This document shows positions 41,736 through 51,616 of a stretch of 60,879 nucleotides of DNA, in pieces. Within the stretch, counting starts at the first letter, position 1. Each line of letters starts with the position of its first letter. A model generated the notes under the pieces. It saw nothing but the letters and a program-made list of their open reading frames with translations. It did no database searches and had not been told where the DNA came from. Origin of the DNA: a virus. The stretch lies in the IMG/VR virus record IMGVR_UViG_3300046000_009431, positions 1 to 60,879 of that record; one strand, given 5' to 3'. The position numbers and the translations under genes are program-made.

Positions 41736-44252
41736 ATGTCAAAATTCTACACTGACGTATCTATATTAGGGAATAGTATTTTATACAAAGGGATTGAAAA
41801 TGGTAAGCGAGTTCAGTTCAAATATGAATATTCGCCTAAAGTTTATGTTAAATCAAATAAACAAAGTGATTGGAAAAATCTTTTCGGTCAATATGTTGAA
41901 GAAATCCAACCTGGAGATATTAAAGAAACCCGTGATTTTATTAAAAGATACGAAGATGTAGATAATTTTGAAATTTATGGTGATATCGGATTCGATGTCC
42001 AATTTATCTCTGATCAATTTCCAAAAGTTATTGATTGGGATATAGAATACATTAATTCATATGTATTGGATATCGAAACTGCAACAGAAAATTCCGGTTT
42101 TCCATCTCCTGATTTAGCAGCAGAAGAAGTTCTTCTTATCACTATGAAAAACATGAAAACAAAACGCTCTACAACTTTTATGTCTAGAGAATATACTGGA
42201 AATAAAAAAGAAAACTGTGAGTTTATTTTATGTGATGATGAGTATTCTTTATTGAACCGTTTTGTTGATTTCTGGAAACATAGCGATATTGATATTATTA
42301 CAGGTTGGAACGTTGAAGGGTTCGATATAAAATATCTTGTTAATCGTATTGCTAAAATTATTAGCGAAGATAGAGTTAAGGATTTAAGTCCATGGAACAG
42401 GATTAAAGAACGAAAAACTAAAGACGATTTTGGTAAACCAACAACTCTATTTGAAATTGTTGGAGTTAACGTTGTTGACTTTCGAGATCTTTATAAAAAA
42501 TACGGACAGAAAAAACCAGAAAATTTACGATTAGAAACTGTAGCTCAGTTAGTTTTAGGTCATGGTAAATTAGATCATAGTGAATTTGATACATTTAAAG
42601 ATTTTTACACTAATGGTTGGAATAAGTTTGTGGATTATAACATTATCGACTGCGATAGAGTCGATGAGCTAGAAGATTCAGAAAAACTTATTGATTTGTG
42701 CTTAACCATGAGTTATTTGGCCAAAATTAATTATGGTGATATTTATAGCCAAATTAGAATGTGGGATGCAATTATTTTTAATCATTTAAAAGCGAATAAA
42801 ATTGTAATTCCACCTAGATCTAAAAATAGTAAAAATGAACAGTTTGAAGGTGCTTTTGTTCGTGAACCAGTTCCTGGGTTTTATCGTAATATTGCTAGTT
42901 TCGATGCCACTAGTTTGTATCCAAGTATTTTACAAACATGGAATATTTCGTTGGAAACTTTTACTGGTATGTTTGATGGTAATATTACAACTAAAGGTTT
43001 ATTAGATAAAGAATATACTTTTCCAGAAGAATATGCTGTTGCAGCTAATGGTGCTATGTATCGCAAAGACAAAGTTGGTATGATTCCTGAGTTGATTGAC
43101 GTTTATATGAAAAAACGTAAAGAGGCGAAATCAACAATGTTAAAATATGAATCTGAAATGGAGTTATTAAAAGCTAATAAAGATTATGATAAAAAAGAAT
43201 ACAAAAGAATATCTAATTTAATTTCAAAGTTTAATAATGAGCAGATGGCATTTAAAATTGCTATGAATAGTTTGTATGGAGCTTTAGGTAACGCTTTCTT
43301 TAGATATTACACCTTAGAAAATGCTCGAGCTGTAACTTTATCTGGTCAATACATTATTATTTCCGTTGGTGAATTTGTTAAATTAAAATTAGATAAAATG
43401 TTTAAAGCTGATTATCCATGGGTAATTTATCAAGATACAGATTCAATTTATCTTTCGTTAGAACCTATTGTTAATAAATTTTATTCTGATAAAGAATTTA
43501 AAGAAATTGTTCCTGTTTTAAGTAAAATTTGTAAAGAAAAGATTGATCCAATTATTAATGAATGTTGTGATGATTTGCAAGCCTATACTCATGTAAAACG
43601 TAACTGTATTTCATTTAAACTTGAGGGTATTAGTTCTAATGGTTTTTGGACTGGTAAAAAACGATATGCATTAAATGTGTATGAAAATGAAGGTGTTGTT
43701 TATAACGAACCTAAGATAAAAATTATGGGTCTTGAAGTTGTTAAATCTTCAACTCCATTAGTTATTCGCGATAAACTTCGTAGCTCAGTTGGTTTGATTT
43801 TAAATGGAACTGAAGAGGATATTCAAAATTTTGTTTCTGAAGTAAAAAGCGAGTTTAAAAAATATTCTGTCGAAGAGATTGCGTTTCCTCGTGGAGTAAA
43901 TGGTATTGAAAAGTATTCTGATTCAGAAACCATTTATGGTAATAAATGTCCGATTCATACTAAAGGTTCGATCCTATATAACAATAAACTTCGTGAAATG
44001 AGTCTTCAGAATAGATATGAAATGATTGGTGAAGGTGCGCATATTAAATTTTGTTATTTAAAATTACCTAATCCATTAAAACATGAAGTAATTTCATTTC
44101 CAGTTTCAATTCCACCTGAGTTTGATTTAGAACAATATGTAGATTACGATAAACAGTATGAAAAAACTTTCTTGGACCCATTAAATGGTATGTTGGAAGC
44201 CATTGGTTGGTCGCATGAAAGAAGAAATTGTATTGATGACTTTTTTGCTTAA
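41736..44252 (+). CDS. gp43: DNA polymerase gp43 (family B)
   Basis: 838 residues (T4: 898). Exonuclease: DIETATENSGFP (Asp112, Glu114), ITGWNVEGFDIKYL, YNIIDCDRVDELE. Polymerase: motif A DATSLYPSI (Asp390), motif B KIAMNSLYGALGN, motif C YQDTDSIYL (Asp567, Asp569). The C-terminus CIDDFFA fits the clamp-binding tail of T4-type polymerases. No intein or split is present. Confidence 0.98.
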   Translation: MSKFYTDVSILGNSILYKGIENGKRVQFKYEYSPKVYVKSNKQSDWKNLFGQYVEEIQPGDIKETRDFIKRYEDVDNFEIYGDIGFDVQFISDQFPKVIDWDIEYINSYVLDIETATENSGFPSPDLAAEEVLLITMKNMKTKRSTTFMSREYTGNKKENCEFILCDDEYSLLNRFVDFWKHSDIDIITGWNVEGFDIKYLVNRIAKIISEDRVKDLSPWNRIKERKTKDDFGKPTTLFEIVGVNVVDFRDLYKKYGQKKPENLRLETVAQLVLGHGKLDHSEFDTFKDFYTNGWNKFVDYNIIDCDRVDELEDSEKLIDLCLTMSYLAKINYGDIYSQIRMWDAIIFNHLKANKIVIPPRSKNSKNEQFEGAFVREPVPGFYRNIASFDATSLYPSILQTWNISLETFTGMFDGNITTKGLLDKEYTFPEEYAVAANGAMYRKDKVGMIPELIDVYMKKRKEAKSTMLKYESEMELLKANKDYDKKEYKRISNLISKFNNEQMAFKIAMNSLYGALGNAFFRYYTLENARAVTLSGQYIIISVGEFVKLKLDKMFKADYPWVIYQDTDSIYLSLEPIVNKFYSDKEFKEIVPVLSKICKEKIDPIINECCDDLQAYTHVKRNCISFKLEGISSNGFWTGKKRYALNVYENEGVVYNEPKIKIMGLEVVKSSTPLVIRDKLRSSVGLILNGTEEDIQNFVSEVKSEFKKYSVEEIAFPRGVNGIEKYSDSETIYGNKCPIHTKGSILYNNKLREMSLQNRYEMIGEGAHIKFCYLKLPNPLKHEVISFPVSIPPEFDLEQYVDYDKQYEKTFLDPLNGMLEAIGWSHERRNCIDDFFA

Positions 44253-44265
44253 AGGAAAATAAAAT

Positions 44266-45348
44266 ATGAGTTTGTTAGATAAAATTAAAAAGAATAGTAC
44301 AATTAAAGAAACTTCGGTTCTTTCTAAATCAAAATTCTTTGTTGATAAAGATATGATTCAAACGCCAATTCCAATTATTAATGTGGCTTTATCTGGTTCA
44401 TTAGATGGAGGGTTTACTCCTGGATTTACTATGTGGGCTGGTCCAAGTAAACATTTTAAAACTGCATTTAGTTTATTAATGGCTAAATCGTATATGGATA
44501 AATATCCAGAATCAGTTTTGTTATTTTATGATTCAGAGTTTGGTACGCCGCAATCATATTTCCAATCTTTTGGTATTGATATGGATAGAGTGATCCACAC
44601 TCCTCTTAAAAACGTCGAGGAATTGAAGTTTGATATAATGAATCAGATTGATAATATTGTCCGTGGAGATCGAATTCTTATCCTTATAGACTCTATTGGT
44701 AATTTGGCTAGTAAGAAAGAAGTTGATGATGCCTTAGATGGTAAATCAACAGCTGATATGACAAGAGCTAAACAATTAAAATCTTTGTTTAGAATGATTA
44801 CTCCTCATTTAATGTTAAAAGATATTCCATTGGTAGCTGTTAATCATACCTATAAAACAATGGAACTTTATGCAAAAGATGTTGTTGGTGGCGGTACTGG
44901 TTCATATTATGCAGCTGATAACATTTATATTTTAGGTCGCCAACAAGAAAAAGAAGGAACTGAAGTAATTGGATATAACTTTATTATTAACGTTGAGAAA
45001 TCTCGATATACCAAAGAGAAATCTAAAATTCCAGTTTGCGTAAGTTTTAAAGGTGGTATTAGTAAATGGTCTGGTTTAATTGATTTAGCATTAGAATCTG
45101 GTATCGTTATTAAACCGAGTAATGGTTGGTATCAAAAAGTTAATTTAGCAACTGGTGAACTTTTAGAGAAAAAATATCGATTAAAAGAAACTGAATCTGC
45201 TGAATTTTGGGATCCTATTTTGGAAAGCACTCAATTTAAAGCATTTATTGAAAGTAAATATAAAGTATCTCATGGAGATATTTTTGGTAATGATATTGAT
45301 GAAGATATTGATGCTGTATTTGCTGATGAGGAATTGGAAGATGCATAG
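44266..45348 (+). CDS. uvsX: RecA-like recombinase UvsX
   Basis: 360 residues (T4: 391). Atypical Walker A GPSKHFKT (59-66) as in T4 UvsX, LLFYDSEFGTPQSYFQSFGI, Walker B ILILIDSIGNL, and VAVNHTYKTMELYAKDVVGG. Catalyses strand exchange, helped by UvsY. The very acidic C-terminus (DIDEDIDAVFADEELEDA) is typical. The last bases overlap the next ATG. Confidence 0.97.
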   Translation: MSLLDKIKKNSTIKETSVLSKSKFFVDKDMIQTPIPIINVALSGSLDGGFTPGFTMWAGPSKHFKTAFSLLMAKSYMDKYPESVLLFYDSEFGTPQSYFQSFGIDMDRVIHTPLKNVEELKFDIMNQIDNIVRGDRILILIDSIGNLASKKEVDDALDGKSTADMTRAKQLKSLFRMITPHLMLKDIPLVAVNHTYKTMELYAKDVVGGGTGSYYAADNIYILGRQQEKEGTEVIGYNFIINVEKSRYTKEKSKIPVCVSFKGGISKWSGLIDLALESGIVIKPSNGWYQKVNLATGELLEKKYRLKETESAEFWDPILESTQFKAFIESKYKVSHGDIFGNDIDEDIDAVFADEELEDA

Positions 45349-45544
45349 ATTAACTAGAATTGATATTAATGATATTTTTTATGTAACGCTTATTATTAGT
45401 TTTCTTTGTTGGACAATAGCATCTTGGTTTACTCATATTATAGTTTGTATTAACAATAAAGAATGGTTATTTTTAATTGCCGGAGCCATAATGGCTCCAA
45501 TTGCGTGGGTTCATGGAACTGGCGTTTGGTTTAATGTTTGGTAG
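45341..45544 (+). CDS. Small inner-membrane protein
   Basis: 67 residues from ATG 45341, overlapping the uvsX stop. Two hydrophobic segments (IFYVTLIISFLCWTIASWF, about 12-31; LFLIAGAIMAPIAWVHGTG, about 42-60) separated by a short hydrophilic loop. No family recognised. A holin-like, membrane-anchoring or exclusion role cannot be distinguished; no lysozyme gene is nearby. Confidence 0.72.
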   Translation: MHRLTRIDINDIFYVTLIISFLCWTIASWFTHIIVCINNKEWLFLIAGAIMAPIAWVHGTGVWFNVW

Positions 45545-45553
45545 GAGAAAAAA

Positions 45554-45892
45554 ATGGTTGACGAAAGAACAGTTGTAGAGTATAATTTCATTGAGGTCAA
45601 TGGAGCAAATGGATTAAAATTAGAATCCGGTGAATTTGACGGGGTTATCGTAACATTAAGCGATCTTAGTGTTCAAGATGATGGTACAGATAATCCAGAT
45701 GGATCTGCTGTGTTAAGTTTTAATTATGATGTCGTTTATGACGCCGAAAAACCAAAAGAATTATTTGAAACTATAGATTTTAAAAATACTATAGGTGATA
45801 TATTAATGAAAATTCTTACTGACAGTATTAAAGAAGCAGGAGAAAATATTGAATCTGAATACGCTGATTTTGAAGAACCTTCATTACTCTGA
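45554..45892 (+). CDS. Hypothetical protein (112 aa)
   Basis: Ribosome site AGGAG. Beta-rich, acidic: TVVEYNFIEVNGANGLKLES, FDGVIVTLSDLSV, AVLSFNYDVVYDAE, then a C-terminal helix (NTIGDILMKILTDSIKEAGE). No family recognised. Its 3' end overlaps the gp41 start by 44 bases and carries the gp41 ribosome site. Conserved position between uvsX and 41 suggests replication-linked function, unproven. Confidence 0.75.
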   Translation: MVDERTVVEYNFIEVNGANGLKLESGEFDGVIVTLSDLSVQDDGTDNPDGSAVLSFNYDVVYDAEKPKELFETIDFKNTIGDILMKILTDSIKEAGENIESEYADFEEPSLL

Positions 45893-47246
45893 AGAATTTA
45901 CGAGAAAAGTATTACCTTTTTTAAGGGCAGATTATTTTAATGATAGAAATGAACGAACAATTTTTAACGAGATTAGTTCGTTCATTACAAATTATGGAAA
46001 TATTCCAACATATGAAGCTCTTATTATTCAGTTAAATGAAAAAACAGTTTCCGAAGAAGAACATAAAGAAACTCTTACATTATTAAATGAATTGCATGAA
46101 GCTAAATCTGAAACTGTAGATTTGGAATGGTTAGTTGATAAAACGGAAACTTTTTGTCAAGACCAAGCAATCTTTAATGCTGTTAGAGAATCTATTACAA
46201 TTCTCGATGGAAAACATAAAGATTTATCAAAAGGAAGTATTCCTACGTTATTATCTGAAGCATTATCTGTTTCTTTTGACTCAAGCGTTGGTCATGATTA
46301 TTTGGGTGATGCTGATAGCCGTTATGAATATTATCATAGAACTGAAGAAAAAGTTCCTTTCGGGCTAAACTATTTTAATCTTATAACAAATGGTGGATTA
46401 CCAAAGAAAACTTTAAATGTTATCTTAGCTCCACCTCATGGCGGTAAAAGTTTAATGATGTGTAACTTTGCAGCTGATTTTCAAACAGCAGGTAAAAATG
46501 TTTTATACATAACTTGTGAAATGGCTGAAGAAGAAATTGCAAAACGTATTGATGCTAATTTGCTTAGAATATCTATGGATGATTTAATGCAAATGGATAA
46601 ATCAACTTTTGATAAAAAGATTAATTATGTTAAATCAAAAACTGTTGGTAAGTTATTTGTCAAAGAATACCCAACAGCTGCAGCTAATGTAAATCATTTT
46701 AGAACTTTATTAAATGAATTGCGTTTAAAAAAGAATTTCGTTCCAGATGTAGTGTTTATTGATTATTTAAATATTTGTGCTAGTTCTAGAATGAAGATGT
46801 CTGGTAGTATCAACACTTATACATATATTCAGGCTATTGCGCAAGAATTGCGTGGCTTTGCTCAGGAGTTTAGTATTCCTGTTGTGACAGCAACTCAGAC
46901 AACTAGAAGCGGATCTCAAAGTAGTGATGTTGATATGAGTGATGTATCTGAATCATTTGGTGTTCCTGCTATTGCTGATTTTATGTGTGCAATCATTAAC
47001 AGCGAAGAATTATATGATTTAAATCAAATGATGATTAAACAGTTAAAAAATCGTTATAGAGATTTAAATTTAAATAAACGATTTGTTGTTGGTGTTGATC
47101 GAGCTAAAATGAAATTGTTTGATGTTGAACAATCAGCTCAGGAAGGTATTACTGATGCTGGAAGCATGGATCCATCTGAGTCGTATAAATCTATGCAAAA
47201 ACAAAATAAATTTGAAAAGAAATCATTTGATGGGTTTAAAGTATGA
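45849..47246 (+). CDS. gp41: Replicative DNA helicase gp41
   Basis: 465 residues (T4: 475). The start is TTG 45849 with AGGAG six bases upstream, inside the preceding gene; no ATG lies ahead of the conserved N-terminus. P-loop APPHGGKS (about 194-201), CEMAEEEIAKRIDANLL, VVFIDYLNIC and SDVDMSDVSESFG are DnaB-type motifs matching T4 gp41, the 5'-3' helicase. Not fractured by an intein, although gp41 is a known split-intein site in metagenomes. Confidence 0.96.
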   Translation: MNLNTLILKNLHYSEEFTRKVLPFLRADYFNDRNERTIFNEISSFITNYGNIPTYEALIIQLNEKTVSEEEHKETLTLLNELHEAKSETVDLEWLVDKTETFCQDQAIFNAVRESITILDGKHKDLSKGSIPTLLSEALSVSFDSSVGHDYLGDADSRYEYYHRTEEKVPFGLNYFNLITNGGLPKKTLNVILAPPHGGKSLMMCNFAADFQTAGKNVLYITCEMAEEEIAKRIDANLLRISMDDLMQMDKSTFDKKINYVKSKTVGKLFVKEYPTAAANVNHFRTLLNELRLKKNFVPDVVFIDYLNICASSRMKMSGSINTYTYIQAIAQELRGFAQEFSIPVVTATQTTRSGSQSSDVDMSDVSESFGVPAIADFMCAIINSEELYDLNQMMIKQLKNRYRDLNLNKRFVVGVDRAKMKLFDVEQSAQEGITDAGSMDPSESYKSMQKQNKFEKKSFDGFKV

Positions 47247-47962
47247 CAAAAAGTGCAGTAGTAATAATTCCAACAACAGGAGCTGATACTCTTATAGAAA
47301 CAATTGAGAGTGTTGCCAAACAAACATATGATAATGTTACTGCCCTTATTGTGGTTGATGGGAAACAATTTGCATCTAAAGTAAGGAAACTGCTTTTAGG
47401 TAAAGGTTTTAGTATTCCTTTGCGAGTTGAATATCTAGATGAAAATGTTGGAGCTAACGGCTTTTATGGTCATAGGATTTATGCAGCTTATTCTCATTTA
47501 GTTAATGAGGATTATATTTTCTTTCTTGATCAAGATAATTTGTTTGAGTCAAATCATATTGAAACTATGATTGCTAAATTAGAATCAACTAATTCTGATT
47601 GGGCGTATAGTTTGCGTAATATTTGCGATAAAAATGGAAATTATATTTATCAAGATAATTGCGAAAGTTTAGGTAAATGGGAAGCATGGACTAATTGTTA
47701 TCATATAGATACTAATTGTTATTGTTTTTCAAATAAAGTTGCTGTTACTATTGCAGGAGCTTGGCACGGCGGATGGGGTCAAGATAGAATTGTATTCCAG
47801 GCACTAAAACAATATTTTCCTAATTTTGAATGTTCTAACTATTATACAGTTAATTATAGGCTTGATGGTAACGAGGGATCTGTTACTAAAGATTTTTTTG
47901 AGCATGGAAATAAATTAATGAGCGAAAAATATAATAATAAATTTCCATGGAGTAAAATATGA
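47243..47962 (+). CDS. Family 2-like glycosyltransferase
   Basis: 239 residues. VVIIPTTGADTLIETIESVA and FFLDQDNLFE (DQD metal motif) define a GT-A, GT2-like enzyme; WHGGWGQDRIVFQAL contains the acceptor-side acid. Coupled to gp41 by overlap and to the next gene by ATGA. First gene of a continuous sugar operon ending at 56041. Its acceptor could be DNA, virion or LPS. Confidence 0.87.
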   Translation: MTKSAVVIIPTTGADTLIETIESVAKQTYDNVTALIVVDGKQFASKVRKLLLGKGFSIPLRVEYLDENVGANGFYGHRIYAAYSHLVNEDYIFFLDQDNLFESNHIETMIAKLESTNSDWAYSLRNICDKNGNYIYQDNCESLGKWEAWTNCYHIDTNCYCFSNKVAVTIAGAWHGGWGQDRIVFQALKQYFPNFECSNYYTVNYRLDGNEGSVTKDFFEHGNKLMSEKYNNKFPWSKI

Positions 47963-48612
47963 AAATTGATATACATACATTATATTGGAATAATGGAGAA
48001 TATTTAATTAAATCGCAAAAAAAAGTAATGGATCATTTTCAAATACCAGTAATATATCATAATTTAGATGGTTATCCACACGGTAAATGGATGGATGAGG
48101 TTCTTGAAAACAGTACGTCAGATATTGTTGGATTTTTTGATAATGATTGCGTCCCTTTAAATAGACAAATTGTTGATTATGCAATAAATTATGTTGCAAC
48201 AAATAAAACGTTTATTGGTACAGCTCAAGTATCAAATCATATTGCGCCATATTCGCATATATTTGCTGCTCCGTGTTTTTTCTTTATTTGTCGAGAAGCA
48301 TGGATACAGCTTGGTAAACCTTCTTTTTCTGAAAATACAAGATCAGATGTTGCTGAAGAAGTTTCTTATAGAGCTGAAGAACATAAATTATCATATAAAG
48401 CTTTATATCCAACTCATTTTGAGCGAGAATCAACAGAAGGTATTTGGAAATTAAGTAACTATGGATATTTTGGTATAGGAACTGTTTTTGCTAATTCCAT
48501 CTATCATTTATATCAAGGTCGTTTTAAACAAAATGCAGATTTATTTGCTAAACGTTGCCAAGAAATAATTGATGGTACGTTTACTACAAACGGTATGCGT
48601 AATTCAATTTAG
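47959..48612 (+). CDS. Putative glycosyltransferase
   Basis: 217 residues. HTLYWNNGEYLIKSQKKVMD, HGKWMDEVLENSTSD and VGFFDNDCVPLN (DND in place of DxD) suggest a GT-A fold. HIFAAPCFFFICREAWI and YHLYQGRF follow. No close family recalled. Linked by overlap to the previous gene and nine bases from the next, so it acts in the same pathway. Confidence 0.75.
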   Translation: MKIDIHTLYWNNGEYLIKSQKKVMDHFQIPVIYHNLDGYPHGKWMDEVLENSTSDIVGFFDNDCVPLNRQIVDYAINYVATNKTFIGTAQVSNHIAPYSHIFAAPCFFFICREAWIQLGKPSFSENTRSDVAEEVSYRAEEHKLSYKALYPTHFERESTEGIWKLSNYGYFGIGTVFANSIYHLYQGRFKQNADLFAKRCQEIIDGTFTTNGMRNSI

Positions 48613-48621
48613 GAAATAATT

Positions 48622-49434
48622 ATGAGTAAAATTAGTATAGTAACTGCTTTTTTTGATATTGGTAGGGGAGAATGGACTCCAGATAAAGGATTGCCTCATT
48701 ATTTACAAAGATCTACTGATGTTTATATCAAAAGGTTTTCTTATTTGTTGAACTTAGATACAGATATTACTGTTTATACATCTCCTGACCTTGTTAATAC
48801 GTTGACAGAATTAAGCGTTGGTAAATTAGCAAAAACAACTATAGTTGGAATTGATTTATCTGAATTTGATAGTATAAAAGAACGTATTGTAGATATTCAG
48901 CAAAACGAATTATTTAAAAATAGTATTTCTCCGAATCAGCTAAAAAATCCTGAATATTGGAATTCAGATTATGTATTGGTTACTAACTTAAAAGCATATT
49001 TCGTCGATTTATCTATTAAAAATGGATTATCTAAAAATGATATGGTTGCTTGGATTGATTTTGGTTATTGTAGAAGCGAACAAAATATACCACAAAGTAA
49101 TTCCTGGGAATATAATTTTGACCCAACAAAACTTCATTTATTTGCATATAAGCAATATGATGGTAAAAATATATTAGAAATAATTGCAACAAATGATGTA
49201 TACATACTTGGAGCTAAAGTTGTTGCGCATAAATCTATGTGGTCAATTATGGCACAATTAATGAAATCTTCTCAAGATAAATTATTTGAAAATAATTTTG
49301 TTGATGACGATCAAGGTTTATGGTTAATTTCCAGTTTAATGGAACCCTATTTATTTGAGTTGCATACAATACCAGATCATCAATTAGGTGGAGATCCTTT
49401 TGTTTTGTTTAACGAGTTTAACGATACTGTATGA
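48622..49434 (+). CDS. HtrL/YibB (WlaTC)-family protein, putative glycosyltransferase
   Basis: 270 residues. ISIVTAFFDIGRGEWTPDKG and LPHYLQRSTDVYIKRF are the signature of the HtrL/YibB family found in bacterial LPS and capsule loci; MVAWIDFGYCR carries a DxG in place of DxD. The biochemical activity of the family is not settled. Overlaps the next gene by ATGA. Confidence 0.88.
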   Translation: MSKISIVTAFFDIGRGEWTPDKGLPHYLQRSTDVYIKRFSYLLNLDTDITVYTSPDLVNTLTELSVGKLAKTTIVGIDLSEFDSIKERIVDIQQNELFKNSISPNQLKNPEYWNSDYVLVTNLKAYFVDLSIKNGLSKNDMVAWIDFGYCRSEQNIPQSNSWEYNFDPTKLHLFAYKQYDGKNILEIIATNDVYILGAKVVAHKSMWSIMAQLMKSSQDKLFENNFVDDDQGLWLISSLMEPYLFELHTIPDHQLGGDPFVLFNEFNDTV

Positions 49435-50813
49435 ATAAATTAATAATTTTTGATTTAGATGGCGTTTTAATAGATTCTAGGAATTTACATTATTATGCTT
49501 TAAATGAAGCATTAAGTCATATTGATGATAGCTATACTATAAGTATAGAAGAGCATTTAAGCGTTTATGATGGATTAAATACTACAAAAAAGCTTAAATT
49601 ATTAACTCAAACTAAAGGTTTAGAACCTAAACATTATGATACTATTTGGGAAAATAAACAAAATGCTACATTTAAATATATAAAAGAATTTCAGGAACAC
49701 TTTTTATTACAAAAGATATTTGCTAAAATAAAAAATAGAGGTTATAAAATTGCTGTTGCTAGTAACTCAATAAGAGAAACTGTAAAATTATCTTTATTGA
49801 GTATCGGTGTATTAGAATTTGTTGACTATTACGTTAGTAATGAAGATGTAACTAGAACTAAACCATATCCAGAAATGTATTGGAAATGTATGATAGCTAT
49901 GAATGCTCTTCCTAAAAATACAATAATTGTTGAAGATAGTCATATTGGTAGACAAGGAGCTATAGATTCTGGCGCGCATTTATTAGCAGTTGATGATTCT
50001 CATGAAGTTAATTCAGAACATATATTAGATAGGATTTATAATATGATGGATAAAATCGAAGGAGTTGGTAAAAAGCCTTTGCCATGGAAAGATACAAAAT
50101 TAACAGTATTAATTCCAATGGCTGGCGCGGGTAGTAGGTTTTCTGCTGCAGGTTATACTTTCCCTAAACCTTTAATTGAGGTTAGAGGAAAACCTATGAT
50201 TCAAGTTGTTGTTGAAAACTTGAATATAGAAGCTAATTATGTATTTTTAGTACAAAAAGAACACTATGAGCAATACAATTTAAAATATTTGTTAAATTTA
50301 ATTGCGCCAAATTGTGAAATTGTATTGGTTGATGGTATTACTGAAGGTGCTGCTTGTACAACTTTATTAGCTAAAAAGTATATTGATAATGATAATCCAT
50401 TGGTTATGACTAATTCTGATCAATTTATTGAATGGAATTCTAATGAATGTTTATATGCATTTTCAGCTGATGCTATTGATGGAGGTATATTAACATTTAA
50501 TGCTACACACCCTAAATGGTCATATGCTAAAGTCGATGAAACTGGTTTTGTTTCTGAAGTTGCAGAAAAGAAAGTTATATCTGATCAAGCAACAGTAGGA
50601 GTTTATTATTGGAAAAAAGGTTCTGATTATGTTAAATATGCTGAACAAATGATTGAAAAGGATATACGAACTAATAATGAGTTTTATGTATGTCCAGTAT
50701 TTAATGAAGCTATTGCTGATGGTAAAAAAATACGAGTAAAAACTGTTGAAAAAATGTGGGGTATTGGTACTCCTGAAGATTTAAATTATTTTCTAGATAA
50801 TCATAAAGAATGA
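49431..50813 (+). CDS. Fusion of HAD phosphatase and sugar nucleotidyltransferase
   Basis: 460 residues in two domains. HAD domain 1-215: FDLDGVLIDS (Asp8, Asp10), SNS (111), Lys144 and VEDSHIG (Asp169). Nucleotidyltransferase domain 224-460: VLIPMAGAGSRF (227-237), FPKPLIEVRGKPMI, MTNSDQFIEW and WGIGTPEDLNYF. Together they could remove a phosphate from a sugar phosphate and activate a sugar-1-phosphate to NDP-sugar. A single polypeptide supplying activated sugar fits the surrounding glycosyltransferases. Specific sugar unknown. Confidence 0.87.
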   Translation: MNKLIIFDLDGVLIDSRNLHYYALNEALSHIDDSYTISIEEHLSVYDGLNTTKKLKLLTQTKGLEPKHYDTIWENKQNATFKYIKEFQEHFLLQKIFAKIKNRGYKIAVASNSIRETVKLSLLSIGVLEFVDYYVSNEDVTRTKPYPEMYWKCMIAMNALPKNTIIVEDSHIGRQGAIDSGAHLLAVDDSHEVNSEHILDRIYNMMDKIEGVGKKPLPWKDTKLTVLIPMAGAGSRFSAAGYTFPKPLIEVRGKPMIQVVVENLNIEANYVFLVQKEHYEQYNLKYLLNLIAPNCEIVLVDGITEGAACTTLLAKKYIDNDNPLVMTNSDQFIEWNSNECLYAFSADAIDGGILTFNATHPKWSYAKVDETGFVSEVAEKKVISDQATVGVYYWKKGSDYVKYAEQMIEKDIRTNNEFYVCPVFNEAIADGKKIRVKTVEKMWGIGTPEDLNYFLDNHKE

Positions 50814-51613
50814 AAAACATTATATTTTTTATAACTCATAAAACATTAGGCGTTGAACACGCTACAGCTTGTTTTTATAGTTTATCTAAACAAGAAAATG
50901 TTTCTGGTAAATTTGATGCCTTATATATTTACAATACGCACCAAGATGAATTATCAAATGATACGTTAATAGATTTATACGAAAAATTTAATTTAAATAC
51001 TTTTTTTGCTGAAATTAAATTATTTGATTATAATCCTAATACCGAAAAGGCATTAGGTGCAGATATATCAACTATTAGAAATTACGTTACGGAAAATTAT
51101 GTTCAAGAAGATAGAGTTTTATTATTAAAATCTGATTGCCTTTTATCTAAAAATTATTTTAGCGATATTCTTTCTTTACCTGTAGATATTCCCGCATATT
51201 TTGTTGCTCCATTTATTTGTGCAAAAGAAAGAATAACTGATACTGAAATATTTGAATATATTTCTAGAGATTCGTATATTCAGTCAGATGATATAACGTT
51301 TTTTGTGGAAGATCAAATAGGTAGTAGTAATAATGATTTTAATAACCGTCCTGAAGTAAATATAACTGATAATAGCATAAAATTTACTTCTTGTTATGTT
51401 ATTAGAGATTTTTCTTGTCATTTCCTTTCTGTTGGATTATTTGATTTCGTACATATAGCTGTTCAGAGTTGGGGTGGGGTTAATTTTTCTTCTTTATTTA
51501 AGTATTTTATTGGAACTAATCGAAGTTTTGTAGTTCACAAATATCATAGTATTGTTAGTGAAAACAGAGTTACAGATAGAGAAGGTCCAGTTGTTTCTTG
51601 GTTAAAGAGTTAG
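50810..51613 (+). CDS. Unknown, possibly GT-A-like sugar-operon protein
   Basis: 267 residues, coupled by ATGA. IIFFITHKTLGVEHATACFY at the start, then RVLLLKSDCLLSKNYF where SDC could replace a DxD, suggest a divergent glycosyltransferase. The C-terminal part (HFLSVGLFDFVHIAVQSWGG) is not recognised. Function inferred only from the operon. Confidence 0.68.
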   Translation: MKNIIFFITHKTLGVEHATACFYSLSKQENVSGKFDALYIYNTHQDELSNDTLIDLYEKFNLNTFFAEIKLFDYNPNTEKALGADISTIRNYVTENYVQEDRVLLLKSDCLLSKNYFSDILSLPVDIPAYFVAPFICAKERITDTEIFEYISRDSYIQSDDITFFVEDQIGSSNNDFNNRPEVNITDNSIKFTSCYVIRDFSCHFLSVGLFDFVHIAVQSWGGVNFSSLFKYFIGTNRSFVVHKYHSIVSENRVTDREGPVVSWLKS

Positions 51614-51616
51614 TGT

